Positions 1 through 9,418 of a DNA stretch of 64,000 nt are shown here, piece after piece. Within the stretch, counting starts at the first letter, position 1, and each line of letters begins with the position of its first letter. The notes beneath the pieces were generated by a model. The model made no database searches, was not told where the DNA came from, and saw nothing but the letters and a program-made list of their open reading frames with translations. Location: assembly GCF_013761175.1 (NCBI RefSeq), contig NZ_JACDUR010000013.1:26514-90513 (forward strand). The letters run 5' to 3'. The translations under genes were made by a program, and so were the position numbers. This DNA is from Nonomuraea soli. GTDB lineage: Bacteria; Actinomycetota; Actinomycetes; Streptosporangiales; Streptosporangiaceae.

Positions 1-2265
1 CAAGTGGCCGGAGCGCGCGAGCAGGCTGCTGCCTTGGCCACCCGCGCTGCCGCCCACGTCCCCCTCGACGACCCGCGCGCGGTGAACGAGCTGCTGGTCA
101 GCTTGCAAGTGGCCGGAGCGCGCGAGCAGGCTGCTGCCTTGGCCACCCGCGCTGCCGCCCACGTCCCCCTCGACGACCCGCGCGCGGTGAACGAGCTGCT
201 GTACAACTTGTGGAAGGCCGGAGCGCATGAGCAGGCTGCTGCCTTGGCCACCCGCGCTGCCGCCCACGCCCCCCTCGACGACCCGTACGCGGTCAGCACA
301 CTGCTGTACAGCTTGCAGGAGGCCGGAGCGCGCGAGCAGGTCGCCGCCTTAGCCACCCGTGCCGCCGCCCACGTCCCCCTCGACGACCCACGCGAGGTCA
401 GCACGCTACTGCGCAACTTGCGGAAGGCCGGAGCGCACGAGCAGGTCGCCGCCTTGGCCACCCGTACCGCCGCCCACGCCCCCCTCAATAGCCCACGCGA
501 GGTCAGCACACTGCTGTACAACTTGCAGGAAGCCGGAGCGCACGAGCAGGCTGCCGCCTTGGCCACCCGCGCCGCCGCCCACGCCCTTCTCGACGACCCG
601 CCCGCAGTGGGCCAGCTGCTGGGCAGCTTGCGGAAGGCCGGAGCGCATGAGCAGTTCGCCGCCTTGGCCACCCGCGCCGCCCACGTCCCCCTCGCCATGC
701 TGGTCGTGGTGAACAGAATGCTGACCACCCTGCGGAGAACCGGAGCGCATGAGCAGGCTGCTGCCTTGGCCACCCGCGCTGCCGCCCACGTCCCCCTCGA
801 CGACCCGGTCGCGGTGAACGAGCTGCTGTACAACTTGTGGAAGGCCGGAGCGCATGAGCAGGCTGCTGCCTTGGCCACCCGCGCTGCCGCCCACGTCCCC
901 CTCGACGACCCGCCCGCAGTGGGCGAGCTGCTGGTCAGCTTGTGGGAGGCCGGAGCGCGCGAGCAGGCTGCTGCTTTGGCCACCCGAGCTGCCGCCCACG
1001 TCCCCCTCGACGACCCACGCGAGGTCAGTACACTGCTGCGCAGCTTGCGGAAGGCCGGAGCGCGCGAGCAGGCTGCTGCCTTGGCCACCCGCGCTGCCGC
1101 CCACGTCCCCCTCGACGACCCGGTCGCGGTGAACGAGCTGCTGTACAACTTGTGGAAGGCCGGAGCGCATGAGCAGGTCGCCGCCTTGGCCACCCGCGCT
1201 GCCGCCCACGTCCCCCTCGACGACCCGGTCGCGGTGAGCTGGCTGCTGGGCAGCTTGCAGGTGGCCGGAGCGCGCGAGCAGGCTGCTGCCTTGGCCACCC
1301 GCGCTGCCGCCCACGTCCCCCTCGACGACCCGGTCGGGGTGAACGAGCTGCTAGTCAGCTTGTGGGAGGCCGGAGCGCGCGAGCAGGCTGCTGCCTTGGC
1401 CACCCGCGCTGCCGCCCACGTCCCCCTCGACGACCCACGCGAGGTCAGCACACTGCTGCGCAACTTGCGGAAGGCCCAAGCGCGCGAGCAGTTCGCCGCC
1501 TTGGCCACCCGCGCCGCCCACGTCCCCCTCGCCATGCTGGTCGTGGTGAACAGAATGCTGACCACCCTGCGGAGAACCGGAGCGCATGAGCAGGCTGCTG
1601 CCTTAGCCACCCGCGCTGCCGCCCACGCCCCCCTCGACGACCCGTACGCGGTCAGCACACTGCTGTACAACTTGCAGGAGGCCGGAGCGCGCGAGCAGGT
1701 CGCCGCCTTAGCCACCCGTGCCGCCGCCCACGTCCCCCTCGACGACCCACGCGAGGTCAGCACGCTACTGCGCAACTTGCGGAAGGCCGGAGCGCACGAG
1801 CAGGTCGCCGCCTTGGCCACCCGCGCCGCCGCCCACGCCCCCCTCAATAGCCCACGCGAGGTCAGCACACTGCTGTACAACTTGCAGGAAGCCGGAGCGC
1901 ACGAGCAGGCTGCCGCCTTGGCCACCCGCGCCGCCGCCCACGCCCTTCTCGACGACCCGCCCGCAGTGGGCCAGCTGCTGGGCAGCTTGCGGAAGGCCGG
2001 AGCGCATGAGCAGTTCGCCGCCTTGGCCACCCGCGCCGCCGCCCACGTCCCCCTCGACGACCCGCCCGCAGTGGGCCAGCTGCTGGGCAGCTTGCGGAAG
2101 GCCGAAGCGCTCAAACAGTTCGCTGTGCTAGCTGACCGGCTCCCAAAGAGTGGGCGATTCGAACTGTTCATCAAAGTCATCAACCAGCCGGAAGAATTCG
2201 CTTTCGGACGTGATCCCGAACGAGGAAGTCCGGTCGGTATCTGGACGTGGGAAGACCTGGAGTAA
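1..2265 (+). CDS. Tandem 35-residue repeat protein, C-terminal part of a probable STAND-type ATPase (5' end outside window)
   Basis: The reading frame is open from the first base, so the N-terminus lies outside the window. About 20 nearly identical 35-residue (105-bp) units fill the protein, each with the pattern AGAxEQ-AALATRAAAH-PLDDP-V-LL-L. They resemble short paired-helix repeats of the TPR/HEAT kind and probably form a superhelical scaffold. The last ~50 residues break the repeat and end in FGRDPER...WEDLE. The complete repeat ATPase at 27401-30523 has the same repeat register and ends FGRELDR...WEDLD, so this is most likely the C-terminal half of a paralogue whose P-loop domain is upstream. 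Third positions are nearly invariant between units, pointing to recent duplication or gene conversion. Function is not known; a ligand- or effector-sensing role is inferred from the architecture. Confidence 0.8.
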   Translation, partial: QVAGAREQAAALATRAAAHVPLDDPRAVNELLVSLQVAGAREQAAALATRAAAHVPLDDPRAVNELLYNLWKAGAHEQAAALATRAAAHAPLDDPYAVSTLLYSLQEAGAREQVAALATRAAAHVPLDDPREVSTLLRNLRKAGAHEQVAALATRTAAHAPLNSPREVSTLLYNLQEAGAHEQAAALATRAAAHALLDDPPAVGQLLGSLRKAGAHEQFAALATRAAHVPLAMLVVVNRMLTTLRRTGAHEQAAALATRAAAHVPLDDPVAVNELLYNLWKAGAHEQAAALATRAAAHVPLDDPPAVGELLVSLWEAGAREQAAALATRAAAHVPLDDPREVSTLLRSLRKAGAREQAAALATRAAAHVPLDDPVAVNELLYNLWKAGAHEQVAALATRAAAHVPLDDPVAVSWLLGSLQVAGAREQAAALATRAAAHVPLDDPVGVNELLVSLWEAGAREQAAALATRAAAHVPLDDPREVSTLLRNLRKAQAREQFAALATRAAHVPLAMLVVVNRMLTTLRRTGAHEQAAALATRAAAHAPLDDPYAVSTLLYNLQEAGAREQVAALATRAAAHVPLDDPREVSTLLRNLRKAGAHEQVAALATRAAAHAPLNSPREVSTLLYNLQEAGAHEQAAALATRAAAHALLDDPPAVGQLLGSLRKAGAHEQFAALATRAAAHVPLDDPPAVGQLLGSLRKAEALKQFAVLADRLPKSGRFELFIKVINQPEEFAFGRDPERGSPVGIWTWEDLE

Positions 2266-2275
2266 TCGCTAGACA

Positions 2276-2431
2276 GAGCTGCGGCGGCCGGACGCGTTCG
2301 CACACGCGTGGCGTGATCGGCTGGCCGCGACCCTGGCGAACGACAGCGTGCAAACCCCGGGGTGGGGGGAGATCGTCGTCGCCGACCTTGATGGCCCTCC
2401 GCTCCCGAACATGTCCCCAGCCGCCAGGTAG
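2276..2431 (+). pseudogene. Possible C-terminal remnant of an unknown protein
   Basis: This frame stays open for 51 codons to a TAG at 2429-2431 and reads like ordinary protein (DAFAHAWRDRLAATLAND, then GWGEIVVADLDGPPLP). It has no start codon and begins just after the stop of the repeat gene. It may be the tail of a gene whose front was lost in a rearrangement. Coding status is a guess from composition only. Confidence 0.25.
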
Positions 2432-2441
2432 CGGAATGAGA

Positions 2442-2464
2442 GATCACGATTTCGGTTCGTGATC
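2442..2464. promoter_or_regulatory. Inverted repeat GATCACGA/TCGTGATC, possible operator
   Basis: An 8-bp perfect inverted repeat (2442-2449 and 2457-2464) is followed at 2469-2476 by a related GATCGTGA. It lies about 130 bp upstream of the methyltransferase remnant and could be an operator. There is no direct evidence of use. Confidence 0.3.
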
Positions 2465-2596
2465 GTTTCGGATCGTGAATTAGCTGGCTTGGTTATCTCT
2501 TGGCGTGATCAACCGCGCGCGGGCGATGCGGGTCGGCCGACCTGGAGCAGCCCAAAAGCCTTTGCCGCCGATCCCCACCCTCCGTCATGATCAAGT

Positions 2597-3035
2597 ATGG
2601 CGATGACGCAAGAACTGCTCGCTTACTACGAGCAGGACAGAGAGCACAGCCGCCTTCGCGAAGAGCGCGGCCGGTTGGAGTTCTGGCGGACACAAGATGT
2701 CCTGCGCCGGGTGCTTCCGCCGGCGCCAGCTCGGGTGCTGGATGTAGGCGGCGGCACGGGCGTGCATGCCGAGTTGCTGGCTGCTGATGGGTATGACGTT
2801 GAGTTGCTAGACCCCCATCCCACTTCACGTGGAGCGGGCGCGCGAGCTAACCGGGATAGCCGCACGGTTGGGCGATGCACGGCAACTGCCTGTGCCGGAT
2901 GAGAGCGCAGACGTTGCTCTACTCCTGGGCCCGTTCTACCACCTGACCGAGCGGGCCGACCGGGTCGGCGCGCCGCTCGCCGAGGAGTCACCGCGGCTCA
3001 GCCCAGCCCCTGACGGCGATGCACCGGGTCGCTGA
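2597..3035 (+). pseudogene. Class I SAM-dependent methyltransferase, frameshifted and truncated
   Basis: The first frame (2597-2902) carries the SAM-binding motif I, VLDVGGGTGVHAELLA, followed by an acidic motif-II-like strand ending VELLD. After the C5 run at 2812-2816 the family sequence continues in another frame: HVERARELTGIAARLGDAR, then LPVPDESADVALLLGPFYHL, the post-motif region of small-molecule methyltransferases. Removing one C restores a continuous frame, so a single-base insertion is the likely lesion. The frame then degrades around RVGAPLAEE and stops at 3035, well short of the family's usual ~250 residues. The gene is therefore almost certainly dead, unless the indel is an assembly error. 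The substrate cannot be inferred. Confidence 0.75.
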
Positions 3036-3070
3036 CATCTCCATGTGATCAGCAGACCGTGACGAGCCCT

Positions 3071-3196
3071 CACTGACACTTCATGTCGCCGCTACTGTCA
3101 GCCGCTGTCGTCTCCCACAGATATTAGATCAGCGCCACCTGCTGGATCACTGACGTTAGATCCGCGCAGCCACTGACATTATCGCCGCGCTCAACA
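3071..3196 (+). repeat. Two transposon right-end-like arrays (TniA-type)
   Basis: Two stacked copies of the right-end pattern occur. The first (3071-3118) has CACTGACA, TGTCGCC and CTGTCA sites with a degraded tip. The second (3148-3196) has CACTGACGTT and CACTGACATT sites and finishes ATCGCCGCGCTCAACA, matching the ends at 22187 and 26782. CACTGACA is the inverse of TGTCAGTG, which recurs at the left ends. No matching left end is visible upstream within the window. Confidence 0.65.
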
Positions 3197-3683
3197 TGTG
3201 CGATCTCTGGCAGATCCGCTGCCGATCAACACCGCGGACGAGGGCACAGCCCGCATCGCGTTCCTGCTGCTGGCCAGCCGATGAGGCCGCGGTCAGTTCA
3301 CCTCCTCCCATGACCATGGCTCGGCCGGGCATCTGATCGGCAAGCACTTGCTCGGCATGTTGGCCGACGCCGAGCATCTGAGCGCCCCGTCCAGTCCACC
3401 CCCGGCGTGAGAGCACTAGCGATAGGTGCCCGGAGTCTCCGGCGATATGGGGGACCGCCGCCTCAGCGCGGGTGAGACGTGGCGGTCTGACATCGTGCTG
3501 GCCAGGCACCGTAACCTGGTGCTCTCGCACTCAGCCAGTTGGCCCAGCCCGGTTCAAGAGATCTTAGAGGTGCAGAGCTCTATGGTGGTCCAGCCACCGC
3601 ATGAGGTGGGCCTACCTGCTGAGGACCACGAGGTCAGAGCAGATGCTGGCGCTCCTGCTTGCTCTACGGCCGTGCAGGTGTCG
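3197..3683. other. Spacer between the transposon end and the hamA-like gene
   Basis: No convincing complete gene. A short open stretch next to the transposon end reads LADPLPINTADEGTARIAFL and stops at about 3281; it may be the tail of a gene cut by insertion. The rest should contain the promoter of the Hachiman-like pair, but no clear -35/-10 could be picked out. Confidence 0.4.
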
Positions 3684-4529
3684 ATGACCGAGCTGCTCGG
3701 CATCGTTGCCCGACCCGAGAATGCTGGCTGCTCCTACCTGTTCGGCGGACCCGATGCAGGCCAGGAGGCCCTGGAAACGGTCACGCGCCTGCTCGCAGAA
3801 GAGGCCATGCGGCTGCCCTGCGGGGCCTCTCCGGCGCTTGACAAATGGCGGGCCCGCAGAGACGGATGCGCGGCAAGCGAATCGCCTGAGCTGGACCGCC
3901 GTGAGATCGAGGTGTTCATCGGCCCCGTCTTCGGGCTACCCACCTCAACCCAGGAAGAGCTCGACAAGATCACCCATCACCTGCAGGGGTTCGTCGCCGA
4001 ACTTCTGTGGAACCGCATCATCCAGGACCAGGTCCAGACACCCGACGGACGCATCCTGGTCCACACCGAAGAGATCAAGGGCGACCCCACCGGAACCGGT
4101 GGCGACGGTTTCGTGGTCTATGCCATCGACGACGGCACGTTAGTCTTCCGCCTCTGGGAGATCAAGAAACACGTCTCGAACTCACCCATCGCTGCGAAGA
4201 TCAAGGGTGCGGCCGAGCAGCTCTCCGGGCACGGGGCCCGCTATCTGGCGCTCCTCACCGGCCCGGGAACGAAACACGACGGCGCGCTCGGAGAGCTGTA
4301 CGGGCACCTGGTGACGCTGTGGCTGGAGAACTCCTTCCGGGCGGGGATCGGGGTGTCCATTGCGACGTCGACGGCCTACGCGCCGACCTCGCACCCTGCC
4401 TTCGACAATGTCGCGGCGGTGTTCCCGCAGTTCCCCGCTGACGGTCAACGCGAGGCGCTGATGGTCGCGATCACCGACTTCGCACACTTCGCCGAGGAGG
4501 TGAGGAAGGAAGTATGGAGAGGGCTCTGA
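3684..4529 (+). CDS. hamA: HamA-like (DUF1837-type) PD-(D/E)XK nuclease of a Hachiman-like defence system
   Basis: The gene encodes a 281-residue protein if read from the ATG at 3684. The frame is open further upstream, but the extra residues look non-coding and 281 fits the size of Hachiman HamA proteins. The central segment has EEIKGDPTGTGGDGFVVY followed by FRLWEIKKH. D141, E159 and K161 form a D...ExK nuclease signature, and the region matches the DUF1837 pattern of a GD-rich loop before WExKK. In Hachiman, HamA is a DNase held inactive by the HamB helicase and released when HamB meets aberrant phage DNA. The stop overlaps the start of the downstream helicase, so the two are translationally coupled. 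The related AbpA of AbpAB is the main alternative. No frameshift is seen and the active-site residues are present. Confidence 0.78.
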   Translation: MTELLGIVARPENAGCSYLFGGPDAGQEALETVTRLLAEEAMRLPCGASPALDKWRARRDGCAASESPELDRREIEVFIGPVFGLPTSTQEELDKITHHLQGFVAELLWNRIIQDQVQTPDGRILVHTEEIKGDPTGTGGDGFVVYAIDDGTLVFRLWEIKKHVSNSPIAAKIKGAAEQLSGHGARYLALLTGPGTKHDGALGELYGHLVTLWLENSFRAGIGVSIATSTAYAPTSHPAFDNVAAVFPQFPADGQREALMVAITDFAHFAEEVRKEVWRGL

Positions 4530-7500
4530 AGCTGGCCCTGCTCGCGGGAGCCTTGGGCGGACAACAGGGGCTGCCCACCCCCGAGGAGCTGCAACGACGC
4601 CTGGGTGACGCTGAAGTCCAGCTGTTTCGCCGCCAGACCTCGATCCCCGATGACCTGCTCGAGACGGCCTGGTATCTCCACGGAATTGCCTCCGTCGACC
4701 AGGCCCAGCAGCTCTACACGGTCGCCAGACAACGCCAGGCGTTCGCGGTGAGCGCCCACGTGTTCGACATGGCCCTGGCCGACCCGACATGGGGACGGCT
4801 CGACCGGCTGATCCTCGGTTTCGCCGCCGCGATCGGCTACCGACGCGGTGACCGTGACCCCAACGCCACCGCGATCATGCGCAGACTCAGAGGCGACATC
4901 TCTGCCGATCCACCCGTGCTCGCCCACCTGGACAGCCTGGCCGTGGAAGCGGGGCTCGCCCTGGTCGGCTTCGAGACCAAGACACTGTTCGGCTGGTTCA
5001 CCAACTGGCGTCGGCAGCTTGACGAGCTCGCCCGCCTGGTCGAACTGCCCACCCTGTCCACGACCGCCTACGGCACGACCCACGCGGTCCTGCTGGGCGG
5101 CGAAGACCTGCTGCACTACCTGGCCCGCGGCAACAGCGGCCGACTCACACGCGCTCGAGAGCGCCTCCTGGCCGCCACTATGGGGCAGTGGGGGCCAGGC
5201 GAGGTGGCCGCCAGATGGGTGGCCTACCACCTGCTCGCCCTGGCCGAGGAGGCGGCCGCAGGCTCGGTGTGGAGCCCGGACCTGCTACCGCCACACGTGC
5301 CCGCAGCGGTCCGGCACGCCTTCACCCTTGGTGCGCCCCCCGTCTTGACGCTCTGGAGTCCCCAGCAGGAACTGCTCTCCTCCACCCCCTCCCCGTTCGA
5401 CGCTGAAGTCCGGCGCATGGTCTTGTCGGTGCCGACCAGCGGCGGAAAGACCCTCATTTCGCAGTTGCTCGCCCTCACCTACCTGGAGACCGGTGGCAAG
5501 AGCGTCTGCTACGTCGCGCCGACCCGCAGCCTGTGCCGGGAAGTACGACGCAGCATGGCCAGCCGGCTACGCGTCCTGCAAAAGGAGGCCGGGACCGACC
5601 GCCCGGACTTCCCGACCGTCGACCAGATCCTGGCCCGCGGCGGCGACATCTGGGACGTCTTGATCGCCGGTGTCGGACCGGATGAACCGCCGCCGGATGT
5701 GGAGGTCATGACCCCCGAGCGCCTCCACCATCTGCTGCGCCACGATGCCCAGGAAGTCCTGGAGCGCTTCGGCATGTTCATCTTCGACGAGGCACAGCTG
5801 ATCAAGGAGGCGTCCCGGGGGTTCACCCTGGAGGCCGTCATCGCCTTCCTGCATCATCGCAGCCGCGCCAGCGACCATCGCATCATCTTGCTGTCGGCGG
5901 CGATGGGCAACGCGGCCCACATCGCCCGCTGGATCGACCCCGAAGGCCCCGCGAGGGCGTTCGAATCGGACTGGCGAGGGCCTCGGCGGCTCCACGCGGC
6001 GTTCACCACCGAGCCGGTGTGGTCGGAGACGACGGTGAAAACCAGCAAGGGCACTCATCCCTACCGCCTGGTCAATCCACTCAGAGGTGTCGTCAGACTC
6101 CGCCTGTCGGACGGGGCCACTGTCCGGCTTGAGGTCATAGAACCGGTGGGCACGCTGGTGCGGAAGGCCAGTACCCCCGACCAGATGACCGGGACCACGA
6201 AAGACGCTTCCAAGTCCGACCCCAACTACGTCGTCGCCGCCAAGATGATCGACCTACTTGGTCATGCCGGAACCGCCCTGGTGGTTGCCGCAACTCGCCC
6301 GACCGCTCAGCGCATCGCCCGCGTCCTGGCCAGTCTCAGGCCGGAGGACCCCGCCTCGGCGCCCCTGGCGGACTTCGTCCGGACTCAACTCGGCGAGACG
6401 CACCCGCTGGTCAGCGTGCTCCGTCACGGGGTCGGATTCCACCACGCAGGGCTGCCGATGGAAGTCCTGGAAGCCCTCGAGGACGCACTGCGGGCGGACA
6501 CCTTGTCCTTCCTGACGTGCACCTCCACCCTGACCGAAGGGATCAACCTGCCAGTCCACACCGTAGTGATCTACGACGAGAACTACGCGGGCATGCCCCC
6601 AGATCTCCGTCTCAAAGGGCCGCGCCTGGTCAACGCGGCAGGGCGCGCCGGACGGGCAGGAAAGGAAACAGAAGGCTGGATCGTGCTGGTCAGAGCCGAC
6701 CGACCCTCCGATGCAGACTTCGCCGACCTTTCTCCGGCCACCGACGACCTCACGATCTCCTCCGTCATGACCGACGACGAAACCTTCGCCGAACTCGCCA
6801 CCTTGGAGGAACAAGCCCGCGACGATCAGGACGCTGTGCTGAGCACAGCCAGCGTGGCCGCCGCAAACTTCGTCTCCTTCATCTGGTTCTATCTCGCCGA
6901 CGCCGAATCCCGCGGCATCAGCCCCGCCGAGGCCGACATCGATGCACTCACCACGGCCCTGCTCGCCGACGCACCGCACTCCACCCTCCTGGTTGCCTTG
7001 GCCCGCCAGGTCAGGGATCTCTACCAACGCACCGACCCGTCAGCCCGGCGACGCTGGCCGCGCACAGGTACGAGCATCGACTCGGCTCAAAAGATCGACA
7101 GACTCGCCCACCGCATCGCCAGACTCCTGCTGCAATCCAGTCCCGAGCAAGCCGAAGCCATGCACCAGGCGAACGCGGCCATGGAGGTCCTGACCGTCTC
7201 GAAAGCGCTGGAAGAACTCCTCGCCTTGCCCGAGAACACCAACCCCCGGCAATTTCGAGCCACCTCGGCCAGCACGGACATCCCCGTTCCAGTCCACGAC
7301 GTCCTCCTGGACTGGCTCCACGGCCTGACCTACGCCGAACTCGCCGACAAGCACTTGGTACTCATTCACGACACGAGCCGCCGGGTTGAGGAGATGGTCG
7401 ACGCCGTCACCGGCCAGTTCGAGCACTTCCTCGCTTGGACAGTCGGCGCCCTCGTCGAACTCGTCAACGCCCTCCTCACCGAAGCGGGCAGCGATCGTCG

Positions 7501-8035
7501 GCTCTGCCCCGAGCTCGGCTCCTACATCCGCTACGGCGTCGACGACCGTCGAGCCCTCGCGCTGATGTTGAATGGGCTTCGATCAAGAAGGCTAGCCCGC
7601 GAGGTCACACGACAGATGCCAGCGGACGCTGCCGGCGAAGCCTCCGATCCCCGCACGTGGCTCGCCTCAATGAGCCTGACCGAGTGGCGCGAGAGGTTCG
7701 CCGCCTCAGCATCAGAGATGCTCGATCTCCTGGACCTTGCACGCATCCGCAGCCGAAGCCTGCTCCGGGTACTGCTGGAGACCTCGCACGCCGAGATCGA
7801 GGTTGACCTGGCGTCCCATGTACGGATGGATGACGTCACGAGCCTGGAGATCCTGCCGCTGCCAGATCATCCGGACCCAGCTCCCATTGGGGTGTTCGGT
7901 GACGGCGCGCTCATCGCCACCGTGCGATCCGCTGATCACGCGGACATGGCGATGATCCTCGACAGCGGCCTGGAGCTGGCACCCACACTCGACGGTGCCA
8001 CCCTCCAGATCTCGGTAGTCGTCGAAGTCGGGTGA
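4514..8035 (+). CDS. hamB: HamB-like superfamily 2 (Ski2-like) helicase of the Hachiman-like system
   Basis: A 1173-residue protein that starts at ATG 4514 inside the hamA-like gene, preceded by a good GAGGAAGGA ribosome site. Helicase motifs are in order: Walker A VPTSGGKTLI at about residue 306, motif Ia YVAPTRSLCREV, Walker B FDEAQL at about residue 425 (DEAQ rather than DEAH), motif III LLSAAMGN, then in the second RecA lobe HHAGLP (about 643), TSTLTEGINLP and AAGRAGRAG. HHAGLP is typical of Ski2/Brr2-type helicases and of HamB. The ~300-residue N-terminal and ~400-residue C-terminal extensions are expected for HamB. Its partner is the nuclease encoded immediately upstream. No promoter lies between the genes, so they form one operon. 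Confidence 0.82.
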   Translation: MERALKLALLAGALGGQQGLPTPEELQRRLGDAEVQLFRRQTSIPDDLLETAWYLHGIASVDQAQQLYTVARQRQAFAVSAHVFDMALADPTWGRLDRLILGFAAAIGYRRGDRDPNATAIMRRLRGDISADPPVLAHLDSLAVEAGLALVGFETKTLFGWFTNWRRQLDELARLVELPTLSTTAYGTTHAVLLGGEDLLHYLARGNSGRLTRARERLLAATMGQWGPGEVAARWVAYHLLALAEEAAAGSVWSPDLLPPHVPAAVRHAFTLGAPPVLTLWSPQQELLSSTPSPFDAEVRRMVLSVPTSGGKTLISQLLALTYLETGGKSVCYVAPTRSLCREVRRSMASRLRVLQKEAGTDRPDFPTVDQILARGGDIWDVLIAGVGPDEPPPDVEVMTPERLHHLLRHDAQEVLERFGMFIFDEAQLIKEASRGFTLEAVIAFLHHRSRASDHRIILLSAAMGNAAHIARWIDPEGPARAFESDWRGPRRLHAAFTTEPVWSETTVKTSKGTHPYRLVNPLRGVVRLRLSDGATVRLEVIEPVGTLVRKASTPDQMTGTTKDASKSDPNYVVAAKMIDLLGHAGTALVVAATRPTAQRIARVLASLRPEDPASAPLADFVRTQLGETHPLVSVLRHGVGFHHAGLPMEVLEALEDALRADTLSFLTCTSTLTEGINLPVHTVVIYDENYAGMPPDLRLKGPRLVNAAGRAGRAGKETEGWIVLVRADRPSDADFADLSPATDDLTISSVMTDDETFAELATLEEQARDDQDAVLSTASVAAANFVSFIWFYLADAESRGISPAEADIDALTTALLADAPHSTLLVALARQVRDLYQRTDPSARRRWPRTGTSIDSAQKIDRLAHRIARLLLQSSPEQAEAMHQANAAMEVLTVSKALEELLALPENTNPRQFRATSASTDIPVPVHDVLLDWLHGLTYAELADKHLVLIHDTSRRVEEMVDAVTGQFEHFLAWTVGALVELVNALLTEAGSDRRLCPELGSYIRYGVDDRRALALMLNGLRSRRLAREVTRQMPADAAGEASDPRTWLASMSLTEWRERFAASASEMLDLLDLARIRSRSLLRVLLETSHAEIEVDLASHVRMDDVTSLEILPLPDHPDPAPIGVFGDGALIATVRSADHADMAMILDSGLELAPTLDGATLQISVVVEVG

Positions 8036-8137
8036 CCCGGGCGAGGAGCGGGTGCCGCTGCACCTGCGAGCGCGAGATTGACGAGGCAGGCGCCTGGCGG
8101 CGAACGGGTCCTTGGGACTCCGGGGGGCGCAGGTTGC

Positions 8138-8238
8138 GGGATAACCTTCGTTATCTGGCAAGATAGCGATCACCGACGGTGTGCGAGCTGGGCGTGAGCC
8201 AGAGCGCAGAGACCGTTCGTTTCCCGGTTATCTGGCAA
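8138..8238. promoter_or_regulatory. Candidate recombinase binding/crossover site upstream of integrase 1
   Basis: GATAAC-CTTC-GTTATC (8140-8155) is a perfect 6-bp-arm dyad inside GGGATAACC. The half-site plus flank, GTTATCTGGCAA, occurs at 8150-8161 and again 77 bp on at 8227-8238. Arms around a short central spacer are what tyrosine recombinases bind. The same arrangement, slightly diverged, precedes the second integrase at 61025-61126. It may be an att core, an autoregulatory site, or both. Confidence 0.5.
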
Positions 8239-8264
8239 CTTCACGGACGGTGGAGGACGACGGC

Positions 8265-9197
8265 GTGGACGAGGTGATCGCCGAGCAGCTCGGCCGCGAC
8301 CACCCGCTCGCCGCGTCCCTGGACGACTTCCTCACCGACAAGCGCAACGCCGGCGCCTCCGGCCAGACCATCCGCGCCTACCGCGGCGATCTGCTCCAGT
8401 TCATCGCGCACGTCGACGGCGATCTCTCCGAGCTGACCGCCACCCCGATCCGGGCCTTTCTCGCCGACCTCGGCACCCTGTCGCCGGCCACCCGCAAGCG
8501 CAAGCGTGCCGCGATCGCCTCCTTCTGCCGCTGGGCGGTACGGCACGACCTGCTGGAGGCGAACCCGATGGACCGCATCGACACCATCAGGGTGCCCAAG
8601 ACGCTGCCCCGCCCGGCCGCGGCCGCCGACGTCGCCAAGGTGCTGAACGCGATCTGCTCGCGGCGGCCGCGCAAGGACCTGCCGCTGGACCGGCTGCGCG
8701 ATCGGGTGCTGTTCGAGACCGCCTACGTGTGCGGCGCCCGCGCCGCCGAGGTGTGCGGGCTGTACGTCGAAGATCTCGACCTGCGTCTGGACGACGAACA
8801 CGTCCGCATCCACGGCAAGGGCGGCAGCGTACGCACCGTCCTGCTCGACGACCGCGGCTACGGCACCCTGCTCAAGCTCTACCTGACCCGCGCCGGCTAC
8901 ACCAACGGACCGCTCTTCCGCGCCAGCATCAACGGCTCCGGTGGCCCGCTATCCTACGACGCCGCCCACCACCGCTGGAACGGCTACCGCCAGGCCGCAG
9001 GGGTCGACATCGACATCCATCAGCTGCGCCACGCCCACGCCACCGAACTCATCAACGCCGGCGTCTCCATCGAAGCCGTACGCCGCCGCCTGGGCCACGC
9101 CTCCACCGAAACCACCCAGCTCTACACCCTGCTCTCCGATGCGGTCGCTGACGCCGAAGTCCGCGCTGCCCGACGCCGCGAGCAGAGAACGCGCTGA
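8265..9197 (+). CDS. Tyrosine recombinase/integrase (XerC/D-like), copy 1
   Basis: A 310-residue site-specific recombinase. The GTG at 8265 is preferred because GGAGG lies 8 bases upstream and the inverted copy at 60 kb has ATG at the same codon behind the same GGAGG; the upstream open codons overlap the repeated recombination motif. The N-terminal core-binding domain (SLDDFLTDKRNAGASGQTI) is followed by a catalytic domain with Arg in GARAAEVCGL, a Lys in the HGKGGSVR hairpin, HQLRH (HxxR), LGHAS and the nucleophile Tyr in TQLYTLL. All catalytic residues are present. It probably acts on the GGGATAACC-containing site just upstream. It is nearly identical along most of its length to the gene at 60064-60999, which faces it. 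Confidence 0.88.
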   Translation: MDEVIAEQLGRDHPLAASLDDFLTDKRNAGASGQTIRAYRGDLLQFIAHVDGDLSELTATPIRAFLADLGTLSPATRKRKRAAIASFCRWAVRHDLLEANPMDRIDTIRVPKTLPRPAAAADVAKVLNAICSRRPRKDLPLDRLRDRVLFETAYVCGARAAEVCGLYVEDLDLRLDDEHVRIHGKGGSVRTVLLDDRGYGTLLKLYLTRAGYTNGPLFRASINGSGGPLSYDAAHHRWNGYRQAAGVDIDIHQLRHAHATELINAGVSIEAVRRRLGHASTETTQLYTLLSDAVADAEVRAARRREQRTR

Positions 9198-9418
9198 CCT
9201 GCGGCTTACTCCTTCACGCACGGTGAACACGATCCCGGGAGCACACAACGACCCCACGGAGGCTCCAGCTGAGTAACCGGCGGGTATCGCCAACGACTGT
9301 CGGCAGGGTGCTCAACCCCGGGAGTGCTGCATGCCTCCGGCACGGCTGGCGTTTTGAAGGCAACGGGACGCAGCGAAACGAGCGCTTTCCGCGATGAGCC
9401 TCGTGGAAGGATTGGCGC

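Noticed and set aside
406..1314. Long open frames on the other strand and other frames across the 35-residue repeat array
   Set aside because: They are by-products of a GC-rich 105-bp repeat whose length is divisible by three; the plus frame has the family pattern and the matching C-terminus.
1..2265. CRISPR-like regular repeats
   Set aside because: The 105-bp units are coding and contiguous, with no unique spacers and no cas genes anywhere in the window.
3156..3530. Minus-strand open frame across the transposon right end and hamA upstream region
   Set aside because: It runs through the end repeats and shows no protein family; the region is better explained as transposon end plus spacer.
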